Position numbers and translations under genes: made by a program
Source: Agilicoccus flavus
Lineage (GTDB): Bacteria; Actinomycetota; Actinomycetes; Actinomycetales; Dermatophilaceae
Length of the DNA: 64,000 bases
Assembly: GCF_014857905.1 (NCBI RefSeq)
Contig: NZ_JACYXE010000007.1
Location: 124,001 to 188,000 of the forward strand
Reading direction: 5' to 3'
Part shown: piece after piece, positions 23,256 through 31,212 of the stretch
How positions within the stretch are numbered: position 1 is the stretch's first letter
How the letters are laid out: each line of letters starts with the position of its first letter
The notes under the pieces: generated by a model
Database searches by the model: none
Seen by the model: the letters and a program-made list of their open reading frames with translations, nothing else
What the model was told of the DNA's origin: nothing

Positions 23256-23990
23256 TCAGGCCTTGTCGTCGTTCTCACGCAGGCGGGTACGCATCTCGTC
23301 GAGCGTGCCCGTCGCGGCGAGCTGACGGCTCGTGAGCTCGGACTTCAGCTGCGCCGAGTTCATGAGGTTGTAGTTGCGCTTGGTGGCCTCGGCGGCGGCG
23401 TCGACCGTGGTGGTCGTCGCGTCCGCGGCGGTGCTCGCGGCGGTGTCGGCGACCTTGGCGGAGGCGTCGGCGCTCTGGCGAGCGTTCTGCGCGGCGGTGT
23501 CGGCGACCTTGGCGGAGGCGTCGGCGCTCTGGCGGACGTTCTGCGCGGCGGTGTCGGCGACCTTGCGGGCCTGGTCGGACGCGGTGTTCGCGAAGTCGCG
23601 GGCCTGCGACTCGACGGCCTCGCCGTACTGCTGCATGTGCTGGCGGGTCGTCGCGAGGAAGGTCTCGGACTGCTCGCGGACGACGTCCGCGGTGGCCTTG
23701 GCCTGCGCGGTCCACAGGTCCTGGACCTGCTGGGCCTGGTCGCTCCAGCGGCCGGTGACCTCGCGGTTCGCGGCGAGGACCTTGAGGGCCGTCTCGCGCT
23801 GCACGCGGAGGGCCTTCTCGGCGACGTCGAAGTAGTCGGTGACGGCCTTGTGCGGGTCGACCGAGGCGAACGGCTTGACCGTCGGGCGGTCGAGGTGACG
23901 CGTGGCCTGCGTGGTCGCGGCGTCGAACGCGGCGAACCAGCTGTCCTGGATCTTGCGGGTGGCGTCGAGGTACTGGGTGGTCAGGCTCAT
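23256..23990 (-). CDS. Phasin-like granule protein with SAP-like DNA-binding tail
   Basis: A 244-residue protein. Residues 1-140 form an amphipathic helical phasin-type region (SLTTQYLDATRKIQDSW, DYFDVAEKALRVQRETALKV, QQVQDLWTAQAKATADVV) that should coat PHA granules. Residues 143-178 are two 18-residue repeats starting KVADTAAQN, with a third partial copy, encoded by 54-bp DNA repeats; this is an Ala-rich helical spacer. Residues 209-239 read LMNSAQLKSELTSRQL then AATGTLDEMRTRLREN, fitting the SAP helix-turn-helix consensus for DNA binding. It may tether granules to the nucleoid, as PhaF and PhaM do with unrelated tails. The start ATG at 23990 has AGGAGA upstream. Confidence 0.85.
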   Translation of the reverse strand: MSLTTQYLDATRKIQDSWFAAFDAATTQATRHLDRPTVKPFASVDPHKAVTDYFDVAEKALRVQRETALKVLAANREVTGRWSDQAQQVQDLWTAQAKATADVVREQSETFLATTRQHMQQYGEAVESQARDFANTASDQARKVADTAAQNVRQSADASAKVADTAAQNARQSADASAKVADTAASTAADATTTTVDAAAEATKRNYNLMNSAQLKSELTSRQLAATGTLDEMRTRLRENDDKA

Positions 23991-24088
23991 GTGATTCTCC
24001 TGGTTCCGTGGGGTGGGCGCCCGAGAGAACCGGACGCGCTGTCCTTGCGGGCGATCGCCACGTCCCTGTGCGTTCCCGCTTGATTGAT

Positions 24089-24117
24089 AAACTACGCACA
24101 AGTGGTTGGTATGTCAA
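24089..24117 (-). promoter_or_regulatory. Strong housekeeping promoter for the phasin gene
   Basis: On the minus strand, a perfect -35 TTGACA (24112-24117), a 17-bp spacer and a -10 TAGTTT (24089-24094). This is the best sigma-70-type promoter in the window, fitting an abundant granule protein. The 5' leader would be about 90 nt. TTGA/TCAA ends at 24080 and 24114 could mark a binding site for the adjacent XRE regulator. The rest of 23991-24237 holds nothing else recognisable. Confidence 0.75.
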
Positions 24118-24237
24118 GCGCGACGGGCCCGGAAGCGCGCAGCGCCCCCACGCGAGCGAGGCCGGAGCCCGCTCGGGACTCCGGCCTGCGGCCCTCGCGC
24201 GGGGGCCGTGACCGGCGGCGATGTGGGCGACGTGGGC

Positions 24238-24669
24238 CTAGCTCGCGCCCTGACGGTGCCGGTCGACGAACGTGCGGTAGAGCGTGAGGAGCGCCTGCTT
24301 CTCGTCGTCGACGAGGAGCTCGTCCGCGAGGATCGCCTCGACGACGTCGAGCGCCGCGTTCGCCGCCCCGGACTCCGGGCCGAGGCCCCTGCCGCGGGAG
24401 GCGCCGGCGCGATCGGAGCCCGCCGTCGCCGCGGTCGTCATGCCCGCCTGGGCGAGCAGCCGCTCGGTGGAGATGTCGAGGGCCTCACCGATCGCGCGGA
24501 TGACCTTGAGCGAGGGCTGGTGCAGGCCTCGCTCGACCTGGCTCAGGTAGGCGTTCGAGACGTTGCTCATCGTCGCGAGTTGGCGCAGCGACAGGTCGGC
24601 CAGCTGCCGCTGGGCCCGGATGTAGGTCCCGAGCACCGACGGCGGCGGTGTCTTCTTCTCCTCGCTCAC
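24238..24669 (-). CDS. XRE family transcriptional regulator in the PHA island
   Basis: A 143-residue protein with a Cro/CI-type HTH at about residues 12-68 (LRQLATMSNVSNAYLSQVERG is the core, immediately followed by PSLKVIRAIGEAL). A Gly/Arg-rich linker leads to a C-terminal helical part (VVEAILADELLVDDEKQALL) that probably dimerises or senses granules. Proteins of this shape are found beside phasin and phaC genes in actinobacteria and are good candidates for a PHA-responsive repressor, playing the role PhaR plays in proteobacteria. It lies between the phasin gene (same strand, downstream) and the divergent phaE/phaC operon. Confidence 0.85.
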   Translation of the reverse strand: MSEEKKTPPPSVLGTYIRAQRQLADLSLRQLATMSNVSNAYLSQVERGLHQPSLKVIRAIGEALDISTERLLAQAGMTTAATAGSDRAGASRGRGLGPESGAANAALDVVEAILADELLVDDEKQALLTLYRTFVDRHRQGAS

Positions 24670-24867
24670 GCCGGTCTGCCTTCCTCTGGGCCCGTGTCGG
24701 GGGGTTCGTCGGACCTTCGAGCGTAGACGGTGACACCGTCCGCCGGTCGGACGCAGGATCCGAAGGGTGGGATGCGACCCCCCACGCCGGCGTCGACCTC
24801 TCTAGAGTCGGGGCTGTGGTCGGGGTCACACATCCCGGCCGCACCGACGCGACGAAGGAGCAGTGGG

Positions 24868-25353
24868 ATGACGCAGCCGACGCCGGGGGACCGGGCGCGC
24901 CAACAGTACGAGGACGTCGAGAAGAAGACGGCGGCCGCGATGGAACGCCTGGTGGGTTCCGAGGCGTTCGCCGAGTCGCTCGCCATGTTCGTGGGCAACG
25001 TCACCGCCCTCGTGCGCGTGGCCGACCTCGGGCTCGACCAGGTCGTCCGGGCCACGCGTCTCGCGGGCCGCCGCGACATCGCCCGGCTGGGCCGCCAGAT
25101 CGCGCGCACCGAGGACAAGCTCGAGAACGTGCTGGTCGTCGTCGAGGGGCTCGAGGCCGAGTTGGCGCTCGCCCGCCGCGAGCGGGACGAGGCGCGCGGC
25201 CGGCTCGAGGGCGGCGAGTCGCAGGGTGAGTCGCAGCGCGATTCGGGCGGCACCTCGACGGGCGCCCCGCGCCGCGCCCGGGCCGCCCGCACGACCCGCG
25301 CCGCCAGCTCCGACGTCCTCACCCGCGGGGGAAGCGACGAGTCGGGCCGATGA
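24868..25353 (+). CDS. Small PhaE/PhaR-like PHA synthase subunit or granule protein
   Basis: A 161-residue, highly charged, helical protein. Residues 1-60 carry VGSEAFAESLAMFVGNVTAL, followed by RLAGRRDIARLGRQ and IARTEDKLENVLVVVEGLE, a coiled-coil pattern shared by the accessory subunits PhaE and PhaR of class III and IV synthases. The Ser/Gly/Arg-rich tail (about 112-161) is probably disordered. The start ATG at 24868 has GAAGGAG 7 bp upstream. Its stop overlaps the phaC start (ATGA), so subunit and synthase would be made in step. Assignment to the PhaE/PhaR group rests on context and pattern. Confidence 0.75.
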   Translation: MTQPTPGDRARQQYEDVEKKTAAAMERLVGSEAFAESLAMFVGNVTALVRVADLGLDQVVRATRLAGRRDIARLGRQIARTEDKLENVLVVVEGLEAELALARRERDEARGRLEGGESQGESQRDSGGTSTGAPRRARAARTTRAASSDVLTRGGSDESGR

Positions 25354-26459
25354 ACCCGCTCCTGCGCCTCGCGCTGCTGCCGCGCACCGTCCTCGAGACG
25401 ACGAACATCCTGCTCACCGCCGAGGACGCGCCCATCGGCGTGACTCCGCGCGACATCGTGTGGACGCACCGGAAGACGACGCTCTACCGCTACCGCAGCA
25501 GCAAGCGGACCCACGACGTGCCGATCCTGCTCGTCTTCGCCCTCATCAACCGGCCGATGATCTACGACCTCCGGCCCGGCAACAGCTTCGTCGAGTTCCT
25601 CCTCGACCAGGGCTTCGACGTCTTCCTCCTCGACTGGGGCGAGCTCGACGACTCCGACGCCGACATGGGGCTCGCCGAGTTCGTGTGCGACGAGGTCGAC
25701 GGTGCGGTGCGCGAGACGATCCGCGCCAGCGGCGCGAGCGAGATCTCGGTCATCGGGTGGTGCATCGGTGCGGCCCTGTCGGCGATGTACGCGGCGCTGC
25801 ACCCCAGCGCCCCCATCCGCAACCTCGTCCTGCTGACGATGCCCGTCGACATCCGCGACTCGCTCTACACGACGTGGATCGGCCGCGAGACCTTCGACGT
25901 CGACGAGATCGCCGACGAGGCGGCCGTCGTGCCCGGGCCCGTCGTCGACTGGGCCAACAAGCTGATGAAGCCCGTCACCAACTACGTGACGACCAAGCGC
26001 CGCCTCTTCCAGCAGGTGGAGGCGGGCACCGCCGACCGGGTGGCCTTCCAGGCCATGAACCGCTGGGTCTCGGACAACCCGCCGTTCCCCTCGAAGGCCT
26101 TCCGTGAGTGGCTCACGTGGATGTACAAGGAGAACCGCCTCGTCCGCGGCCGGATGGAGCTGCGCGGGCACCGGGTCGACCTCGGCAACATCGACCACAG
26201 CGTCCTCGTCGTCACCGCGGGCGCCGACCACATCGCGCCCCGGCACACGACGATGCCGTTCTTCGACCTCGTGAGCAGCGACGACATCGAGCACATCGAT
26301 CGCCCCGGCGGCCACATCGGCCTCATGGCCGGCTCGAAGGCCAAGCGCGAGATCTGGCCCGACATCGTGGCCTGGCTCGCGCCGCGCTCCGGGCCGGTCC
26401 CCCTCGAGGAGTCCGAGGCGGGCGCGGCGTCCGACGCCGCCCCGGCCTCCGGCCACTGA
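25350..26459 (+). CDS. phaC: Class III-type poly(3-hydroxyalkanoate) synthase
   Basis: A 369-residue PHA synthase, matching the ~355-residue class III/IV PhaC rather than the ~590-residue class I. The lipase-like box is GWCIGA with the catalytic Cys near residue 140, Asp is in VTAGADHIAP (about 295) and His is in RPGGHIGLM (about 324). It polymerises (R)-3-hydroxyacyl-CoA at the granule surface and needs a partner subunit, for which the overlapping upstream gene is the candidate. The last ~20 residues are Ala/Ser-rich. It forms one operon with the PhaE-like gene, phaB and the small phasin. Confidence 0.95.
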   Translation: MNPLLRLALLPRTVLETTNILLTAEDAPIGVTPRDIVWTHRKTTLYRYRSSKRTHDVPILLVFALINRPMIYDLRPGNSFVEFLLDQGFDVFLLDWGELDDSDADMGLAEFVCDEVDGAVRETIRASGASEISVIGWCIGAALSAMYAALHPSAPIRNLVLLTMPVDIRDSLYTTWIGRETFDVDEIADEAAVVPGPVVDWANKLMKPVTNYVTTKRRLFQQVEAGTADRVAFQAMNRWVSDNPPFPSKAFREWLTWMYKENRLVRGRMELRGHRVDLGNIDHSVLVVTAGADHIAPRHTTMPFFDLVSSDDIEHIDRPGGHIGLMAGSKAKREIWPDIVAWLAPRSGPVPLEESEAGAASDAAPASGH

Positions 26460-26509
26460 ACGTCCCTCGGTCCCGCGACCGCGGGGCCGCCGACTGCGAA
26501 GGAGCAGAC

Positions 26510-27352
26510 ATGACCGATACCGCCCAGACCAAGCCCGGCCTCGACGTCCCCGGACGGGGAGGCAAGCTCCAGGGCCGCGTCGCCTTCGTCACGGGAGGCA
26601 CGCGCGGCATCGGCGCGGCGATCAGCAGCAGCCTCGCCCGCCAGGGCGCCACGGTCGCCGCCGGGTACGCCGGCAACACCGAGCGCGCCGAGCAGTTCCT
26701 CGCCGAGCTGACCGACACCTGGGGCGGCGACGGCCGCGAGTTCTCGATCCACCAGGGCAACGTCGCCAACCCGGAGGACTGCCGCAGCAGCATCGCCGAG
26801 GTCATCGAGAAGCACGGCCGCATCGACATCCTCGTCAACAACGCCGGCATCACCCGCGACCGCACGGTCGCGAAGATGACGGACGAGGACTGGCAGGCCG
26901 TCATCAACGTCAACCTGTCGGGCGCGTTCTACCTGGCCCAGGCGGCGCTTAACCACATGCTCGAGCGCGGGACGGGCCGCATCGTCAACGTCAGCTCGAT
27001 CATCGGCGAGATGGGCAACATCGGGCAGGCGAACTACGCGGCGAGCAAGTCGGGCCTCTTCGGCCTGACGAAGACGCTGGCCCGCGAGGCCGCGTTCCAG
27101 CTCGCGCGCTCCGGCAAGCTCACCGAGGACAGCATCGGCGTCACCGTCAACACGGTCACCCCGGGGTACGTCCTCACCGAGATGGTCGAGGCCGTGCCCG
27201 AGAAGGTCCTCGACAAGATCAAGGCGCAGATCCCGCTCGGCCGCCTCGCGCGCCCCGAGGAGATCGCCCGCGTCGTGCACTTCCTCGCCGCCGACGAGTC
27301 GTCCTACATCACCGGACAGGTGTGGGGCGTCAACGGCGGACAGGACATGTGA
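26510..27352 (+). CDS. phaB: Acetoacetyl-CoA reductase
   Basis: A 280-residue SDR enzyme. TGGTRGIGA (about residues 30-38) binds NADPH, NNAGITRD is near 110, and the catalytic Ser, Tyr and Lys are in VNVSSIIGEMGNIGQANYAA and SKSG. GQVWGVNGG closes the C-terminus. It reduces acetoacetyl-CoA to (R)-3-hydroxybutyryl-CoA, the PhaC substrate. About 15 residues near 200 (ARSGKLTEDSIG) are an insertion relative to FabG. The start ATG at 26510 has GAAGGAG; in-frame upstream codons overlap phaC. Its place between phaC and a phasin supports PhaB over a fatty-acid FabG. Confidence 0.93.
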   Translation: MTDTAQTKPGLDVPGRGGKLQGRVAFVTGGTRGIGAAISSSLARQGATVAAGYAGNTERAEQFLAELTDTWGGDGREFSIHQGNVANPEDCRSSIAEVIEKHGRIDILVNNAGITRDRTVAKMTDEDWQAVINVNLSGAFYLAQAALNHMLERGTGRIVNVSSIIGEMGNIGQANYAASKSGLFGLTKTLAREAAFQLARSGKLTEDSIGVTVNTVTPGYVLTEMVEAVPEKVLDKIKAQIPLGRLARPEEIARVVHFLAADESSYITGQVWGVNGGQDM

Positions 27353-27410
27353 GGTCCGGACCACCCACCGGGCGCTCCGCACCCGCGCCCCGACCCGACA
27401 GGAGACCGAT

Positions 27411-27719
27411 ATGACGACTCCCTCTGACGGCACCGACGGCACCCCCGGAGCCGCCTCTCCCGACGCCGCCCGCGCGACGGAGGAGACGGCCCAGCGGATC
27501 CGGCAGATGACCGAACAGCTCATCGCCAACTCCAAGCAGGCCGGCATCGCCAACCTCGACGCCTACGAGAAGTCGCTCGCGAGCATGCTCGAGATGAGCG
27601 AGCGGACCGCAGGCGCGACGGGCCTCGAATGGGTGGACGCGCTCGCGACGGCGCACGCCCGCTGGGTCCAGGACGTCAGCAAGGCGTACACCGACGCCGC
27701 GCGCACGATGCTCACCTGA
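27411..27719 (+). CDS. Small phasin-like protein
   Basis: A 102-residue protein with a disordered Gly/Pro/Asp-rich N-terminus (about 1-20) and two amphipathic helices (ETAQRIRQMTEQLIANSKQA and NLDAYEKSLASMLEMSERTA), ending in ATAHARWVQDVSKAYTDAAR, a typical phasin-like C-terminus. It probably coats the PHA granule together with the larger SAP-tailed phasin. AGGAGA lies 6 bp before the ATG. It is the last gene of the phaE-phaC-phaB operon, 58 bp after phaB, and a perfect hairpin terminator follows. Confidence 0.82.
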   Translation: MTTPSDGTDGTPGAASPDAARATEETAQRIRQMTEQLIANSKQAGIANLDAYEKSLASMLEMSERTAGATGLEWVDALATAHARWVQDVSKAYTDAARTMLT

Positions 27720-27745
27720 CGGACACCCTGCTCGCACAGTGCAAC

Positions 27746-27780
27746 GGAGCGCCCCCGGACGTCGAGTCCGGGGGCGCTCC
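27746..27780 (+). terminator. Terminator of the phaC operon
   Basis: Perfect 15-bp stem (GGAGCGCCCCCGGAC / GTCCGGGGGCGCTCC) with a 5-base loop, 26 bp after the phasin-like gene. Confidence 0.85.
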
Positions 27781-27993
27781 CGTGCGTGCCGCCGCGCGGA
27801 CCAGGGGGCCTTCGTCGAGGTCGCTGACGTGGGGCGCCTAGGATCGTGGGCCTGTACGTTGCATCGGCGCTGCGCTCGGATGAGTCGGTCGCGTGCCGAT
27901 GTGTCTGCCGAGCGTTCGCCACCCTCTCGGGGGGCGACCGCCCGGTGCCCGCCGGGCATGGCGCCCGGCGGACCGGAAGGAAGTGGAGGAGCC

Positions 27994-29193
27994 GTGCGCA
28001 CCTACCCGAAGAGTTGTCAGTCGTTCCCGCGCGGGATCATGGCGGCCAACGCCGATGCCGTCCTCGGCACCTACTCGGCGATCATGCGAGGGTCCGTGGA
28101 TTTCTGGACCGGTGTGTGGAGCCGGGGTGACACCCCGCTGGACGTCATGACCGACGTGGTCACGTGGGCCGGGACCGCCCTGCGCCGGGAGCGCCCCCAG
28201 TGGGCGCACGCACACGACATCGTCCGGGAGTGGCCGGCGGCCCGGCTGCGGGACTTCTCGGCCGCGGACGCGGACCCGAACCAGGTCGCGACGGTGTTCC
28301 TCCCGCCCCAGGCCGGGCACGACTCCTCGATCGTCGACTACTCGGCCAAGCAGAGCCAGGTCATGACGGCCCGCGCCGCCGGGCTCGACCGCGTCTTCTC
28401 CCTCGACTGGAAGGGCGCGACGCAGGCGACGAAGCACACGACGATCGACGACTACATGGACATCCTCGCCGACACCGCCGCCATGCTCGGCGGGCGCGTG
28501 AACCTCGTCGGCGACTGCCAGGGCGGGTGGCTCGCGACGATCTACGCCGCGATGTACCCCGACACCGTCAACAGCCTGACGATCGCCGGTGCCCCCATCG
28601 ACTACCACGCGGGCGAGCCGCTGCTGCACGACTGGGTACGCCTGCTCGCACCCGACGGCGACATGTCGTTCTACCGCAACGTCGTCGCCACGCACGACGG
28701 TCTCCTGCCGGGCGACTTCCTGCTCGGCGGGTTCATGGCGCTGCAGCCGCACAACGAGGTGGACCGCCAGCTCCAGCTCCTCGCGAACATCGGCGACGAG
28801 GCCTACGTGGCGCGTTATCGCCAGTTCGAGACGTGGTTCCAGTGGACCCAGGCGCTCCCCGGTGACTTCTACCTGTGGGTCGTCGAGCACCTGTTCATGC
28901 ACAACGAGCTCATCGCCGGCACGCTGCAGGTCCAGGGGCGTCACGCCGACCTCGGCGACATCACGTGCCCCCTGTTCCTCCTGGCCGGCTCGACCGACCA
29001 CATCACGCCGGCGCCCCAGGTGTGGGCCCTCGCCGATCACACGAACACCCCGGAGGGCGACGTGATGCGTCGCCTCGCCCCCGGCGGGCACCTCGGCCTG
29101 TTCATGGGCACCGAGTCCTTGCGCGAACACTGGCGTCCCGTGTTCGAGCGGATGGCGACGATCTCCGGCGACCGCACCCCGGTCCCCGCCTGA
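27994..29193 (+). CDS. PhaC/PhaZ-like alpha/beta hydrolase with Cys nucleophile, probable intracellular PHA depolymerase
   Basis: A 399-residue protein related to PHA synthases and intracellular depolymerases. The nucleophile elbow is VGDCQGGW with Cys near residue 174; the probable acid is Asp in AGSTDHITP (about 335) and the base His in APGGHLGLF (about 365). It lacks the N-terminal domain of class I synthases. The start is GTG at 27994 with GTGGAGG 5-6 bp upstream; a longer open frame runs into the terminator and is not used. The region 27781-27993 shows no other gene. A depolymerase would complete the make-and-break cycle of the island, but a second synthase-like acyltransferase cannot be excluded from motifs alone. 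Confidence 0.72.
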   Translation: MRTYPKSCQSFPRGIMAANADAVLGTYSAIMRGSVDFWTGVWSRGDTPLDVMTDVVTWAGTALRRERPQWAHAHDIVREWPAARLRDFSAADADPNQVATVFLPPQAGHDSSIVDYSAKQSQVMTARAAGLDRVFSLDWKGATQATKHTTIDDYMDILADTAAMLGGRVNLVGDCQGGWLATIYAAMYPDTVNSLTIAGAPIDYHAGEPLLHDWVRLLAPDGDMSFYRNVVATHDGLLPGDFLLGGFMALQPHNEVDRQLQLLANIGDEAYVARYRQFETWFQWTQALPGDFYLWVVEHLFMHNELIAGTLQVQGRHADLGDITCPLFLLAGSTDHITPAPQVWALADHTNTPEGDVMRRLAPGGHLGLFMGTESLREHWRPVFERMATISGDRTPVPA

Positions 29194-29628
29194 GCGACGT
29201 CCCCGAGCGGGAGCCGTCCCGCTCCGGCCGGTGTCCGCCGGCCTCCCGCGCCTCTGACCGGCTCCGATGCGGCCCGCCCCCCTCGCCGGGGTGCGGGCCG
29301 CGTCGCGTGGAAGGCCCCTCGGGGCAGCGTCCCGCTCCCTGGCCACCGGGGTTCGGGCGGGCCGGAACCGGGCCGTCCCGAGCGGCCCGCGGCGCTCGCT
29401 CGGGGGCGCGCCACGTCTCGGACGGGTCACGATGGGCCCGGGCGAACTGTGAATTCGACGGTCAGGGCACTACATTGGCGCCGGGGGCAGTGGGTCGAAC
29501 GTCCGTCCTCGTCGCCGTCCGTGGTCGTCGACGCCCGTCGGAAGGCTCGTCGGGTCGTCCCGACGGCCGCGACGTCACCGCGACGCGACGACCCCACACG
29601 CTCGAGGACGTCAAGGGGAGGTCGGCGA
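29194..29628. other. Intergenic region with terminator and candidate promoter
   Basis: 435 bp without a supported gene. A perfect 8-bp hairpin (GAGCGGGA / TCCCGCTC, 29205-29224) ends the preceding gene. A TACATT box at 29471-29476 with TGTGAA 17 bp upstream is the likely promoter of the transglycosylase, leaving a ~150-nt leader. The leader contains a CGTCGGG/CCCGACG hairpin near 29548. I looked for the c-di-AMP (ydaO) riboswitch that often precedes such cell-wall genes and saw none of its conserved blocks. Confidence 0.5.
29205..29224 (+). terminator. Terminator hairpin after the PhaZ-like gene
   Basis: GAGCGGGA-GCCG-TCCCGCTC, perfect 8-bp stem with a 4-base loop, 11 bp past the stop codon. 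Confidence 0.6.
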
Positions 29629-31134
29629 ATGTCACGGATCGACGAGGGGCGCGACAGCGCCGCCTGGGAGCCCGAGGACCCGTCCGGCGCCCCCCGATCG
29701 CGGCGGCGCGGGCTCCTCATCACCGCCGGCGGCATCGGCCTGGCCCTGGCCCTCGTGGGCGGGGTCGTCACGCTGCAGAACCGCGACCCGCGCTCGGACG
29801 AAGCCTCGCTCGCACCCGTCGCGCTGTCGCCCGACGGCCTGTCGACCAACGTGACCGACGCCGAGGTGGCCGCGGGGGAGAGCGTCGCGGCCGGGGCGCT
29901 CGGCGGGCAGCTCGCCGCGCCGGCCGGGGCCGACCGGCAGGTCCCGCTCACCGCGCTCGTCGCGTACCGCCGGGCCGAGGCCTCCCTCGCCGTCGAGAAG
30001 CCCTCCTGCCACCTCCCGTGGTGGCTCCTCGCCGGTATCGCCCGCGTCGAGTCCGACCACGCCGACGGCCGCAACGTCGACCCCAACGGCAACGTGACCC
30101 CCGTCATCCGCGGCCCGCGCCTCGACGGCTCCGTCCTCGACACCCGGATGGTGCTCGACACCGACCAGGGCATGTTCGACCAGGACCAGCAGTACGACCG
30201 GGCCATGGGCACGATGCAGTTCGTGCCCGGCACATGGCGCCTCGCGGGTCGAGACGGCAACGGCGACGGCACCGTCTCGCAGGACAACGTCTACGACGCC
30301 GCGCTGTCGGCCGCCGGCTACCTGTGCTCGGAGGGTGCGGACCTTGCGACCGGCAAGGGCTTGGCGGCGACCGTGCTGCGCTACAACAACCGGCCCGCCT
30401 ACCTCTCGGACGTGCTCGCCTGGGGCACGTACTACCGCTCCACGCTGACGCCCGCCCCGCAGGCCCCGGCGCCCCCCTCGACGGCCACCGTCCCCGCCGT
30501 GCCCGGCCCCGGCGTGCCGGTGACGCCCCCGTCGGTGTCCCCGGTGCCGACGGTCCGGTCGACGGGTCCGACGCCCCCGACCACCGCGCCCGGCACGGCC
30601 ACGAACGCCCCCACGACGCCGGGCCGCACGGTGCCGCCCGTGCCCACCCGGCCGCCGTCGACGCCGGTGCCGACGCGCACGGTCCCGCCGGTGACGCCGA
30701 CGGCCCCGGGGTCACCGACACCGGCGCCGACCTCGACGCCGACCCGGACCGCGGCGCCCGACCCGGCCCCCACCCGCGATCCCGACCCGACCCGCGACCC
30801 GACGCCGACCCGCGACCCCGATCCCGAGCCGACGCGGGAGACCCCGACGCCCACGAGGCCGACGGAGAACACCCCCACGCGGGACGACACGCCCACCTCG
30901 CGCCCCAGTACGCCGTCGGACCCGCCCTCGCGCCCCGACACGAGCCCGGAGGTGCCCGTCCCGTCGCCCGCGGACACCCCCACCGCCACCCGGTCGCGCA
31001 GCCTTGAGCCGACGACCGGCGACGACGTCCCCGCGCCGACGGGTTCCGACCTGCCGGCGCTGCCCGACGAGACGACGCCGTCCGGGTCCGTGACCACGGC
31101 CACGACGACCGCGACGGCCCCCGACCGCGCCTGA
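29629..31134 (+). CDS. Membrane-anchored lytic murein transglycosylase (MltB-like) with Pro/Thr-rich tail
   Basis: A 501-residue protein. After a charged cytoplasmic N-terminus (about 1-25; RSRRRGLL) comes one transmembrane helix (about 27-47). The catalytic domain at about 110-285 has PWWLLAGIARVESDH, with the Glu expected to be the general acid, GTMQFVPGTW and YLCSEGADLATGKGL, the marks of the MltB/SLT-like fold that cuts peptidoglycan glycan strands. Residues 290-501 are a long Pro/Thr/Asp-rich repeat region (TRDPDPTRDPTPTRDP and similar) that would span or bind the wall. The start ATG at 29629 has GGGAGG 7 bp upstream. It is monocistronic. Confidence 0.87.
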   Translation: MSRIDEGRDSAAWEPEDPSGAPRSRRRGLLITAGGIGLALALVGGVVTLQNRDPRSDEASLAPVALSPDGLSTNVTDAEVAAGESVAAGALGGQLAAPAGADRQVPLTALVAYRRAEASLAVEKPSCHLPWWLLAGIARVESDHADGRNVDPNGNVTPVIRGPRLDGSVLDTRMVLDTDQGMFDQDQQYDRAMGTMQFVPGTWRLAGRDGNGDGTVSQDNVYDAALSAAGYLCSEGADLATGKGLAATVLRYNNRPAYLSDVLAWGTYYRSTLTPAPQAPAPPSTATVPAVPGPGVPVTPPSVSPVPTVRSTGPTPPTTAPGTATNAPTTPGRTVPPVPTRPPSTPVPTRTVPPVTPTAPGSPTPAPTSTPTRTAAPDPAPTRDPDPTRDPTPTRDPDPEPTRETPTPTRPTENTPTRDDTPTSRPSTPSDPPSRPDTSPEVPVPSPADTPTATRSRSLEPTTGDDVPAPTGSDLPALPDETTPSGSVTTATTTATAPDRA

Positions 31135-31199
31135 CGGGCCTCACCGGACCGCCGGTGGCCGGTCCTCCGGGCCCACCCACCGGCGTCGTCGCGCGCCGT

Positions 31200-31205
31200 T
31201 AGAGT
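31200..31205 (+). promoter_or_regulatory. -10 box TAGAGT, leaderless start at 31213
   Basis: TAGAGT lies 7 bp before the ATG at 31213 and only 1 bp before an in-frame GTG at 31207; the spacing favours the ATG as first codon. Confidence 0.55.
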
Positions 31206-31212
31206 CGTGGCC

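Noticed and set aside
29225-29628. c-di-AMP (ydaO) riboswitch before the transglycosylase
   Set aside because: None of the conserved ydaO blocks could be found in the leader; only a simple GC hairpin.
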